This document shows positions 5,957 to 6,080 of a DNA stretch of 6,080 bases, in pieces (the stretch's first letter is position 1; every line of letters starts with the position of its first letter). Source of the stretch: an uncultured Micrococcales bacterium (GTDB taxonomy: Bacteria; Actinomycetota; Actinomycetes; S36-B12; UBA10799); NCBI GenBank assembly GCA_937952095.1, contig CALFYG010000099.1, positions 1 through 6,080 of the forward strand, given 5' to 3'. The notes under the pieces were generated by a model. The model made no database searches. It was not told where the DNA came from and worked only from the letters and a program-made list of their open reading frames with translations. Position numbers and translations under genes: made by a program.

Positions 5957-6080
5957 GTGAGCGTCGACCTCATCCCGGGCTGGGAACATGTCTACTCCGG
6001 CAAGGTCCGGGACCTGTACGCCGATGACGGCCGACTGCTGTTCGTCGCCTCCGATCGCATCAGCGCCTTCGACTGGGTGT
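5957..6080 (+). CDS. purC: Phosphoribosylaminoimidazole-succinocarboxamide (SAICAR) synthetase (3' partial)
   Basis: Forty-one codons are visible before the right edge; the family usually has about 240-300 residues, so most of the gene lies outside. The N-terminus shows the family's opening motifs: HVYSGKVRDLY (11-21, nucleotide-binding strand-turn) and LLFVASDRISAFDWV (27-41), matching the conserved SDRISAFD block. PurC joins CAIR and L-aspartate with ATP to make SAICAR, which the neighbouring PurB then splits. The GTG at 5957 is the only start that leaves a normal N-terminus and fits the -10 spacing. The frame is intact to the window edge. Confidence 0.95.
   Translation, partial: MSVDLIPGWEHVYSGKVRDLYADDGRLLFVASDRISAFDWV

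Noticed and set aside
5903..5989. Longer PAP2 start at the minus-strand ATG at 5989
   Set aside because: It would add 29 polar residues without family character, overlap the purC coding start, and ignore the well-spaced AGGA before the GTG at 5902.

Overview
The window looks like chromosomal DNA from a high-G+C actinobacterium (Actinomycetota). The signs are strong G/C bias at third codon positions, frequent GTG starts, TANNNT promoter elements with no clear -35, and a PurB of the actinobacterial type with the motif MPHKMNTRSCERV. Genus cannot be fixed from this stretch. No mobile element, CRISPR array, rRNA or tRNA gene was found.

Layout. Positions 1-1133 hold the 3' two-thirds of a SulP-family anion transporter with a C-terminal STAS domain. 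After a 63-bp gap comes purA (1197-2483, adenylosuccinate synthetase). A 116-bp gap without a gene leads to purD (2600-3835, phosphoribosylamine-glycine ligase), whose TGA shares one base with the ATG of purB (3835-5247, adenylosuccinate lyase). A PAP2-family membrane phosphatase lies on the minus strand (5195-5902); its 3' end overlaps the 3' end of purB by 53 bp. Divergent from it, after 54 bp, the first 41 codons of purC (SAICAR synthetase) run off the right edge.

Function. Four of the genes belong to purine nucleotide synthesis. PurD makes GAR early in the IMP pathway. PurC makes SAICAR and PurB splits it to AICAR. PurA converts IMP to adenylosuccinate, which PurB also splits, giving AMP. 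PurC-PurB and PurA-PurB are therefore consecutive enzyme pairs, and PurB serves both the IMP and AMP branches. The transporter and the phosphatase have no evident purine role and are probably just neighbours.

The most interesting signals are regulatory and architectural rather than a new system. purD and purC carry the same start-site geometry, TANNNT followed by exactly 6 nt and then GTG, which suggests leaderless transcripts. The tail-to-tail purB/PAP2 coding overlap contains an 11-bp imperfect hairpin that could act on both transcripts. I see no evidence for a previously undescribed system here.
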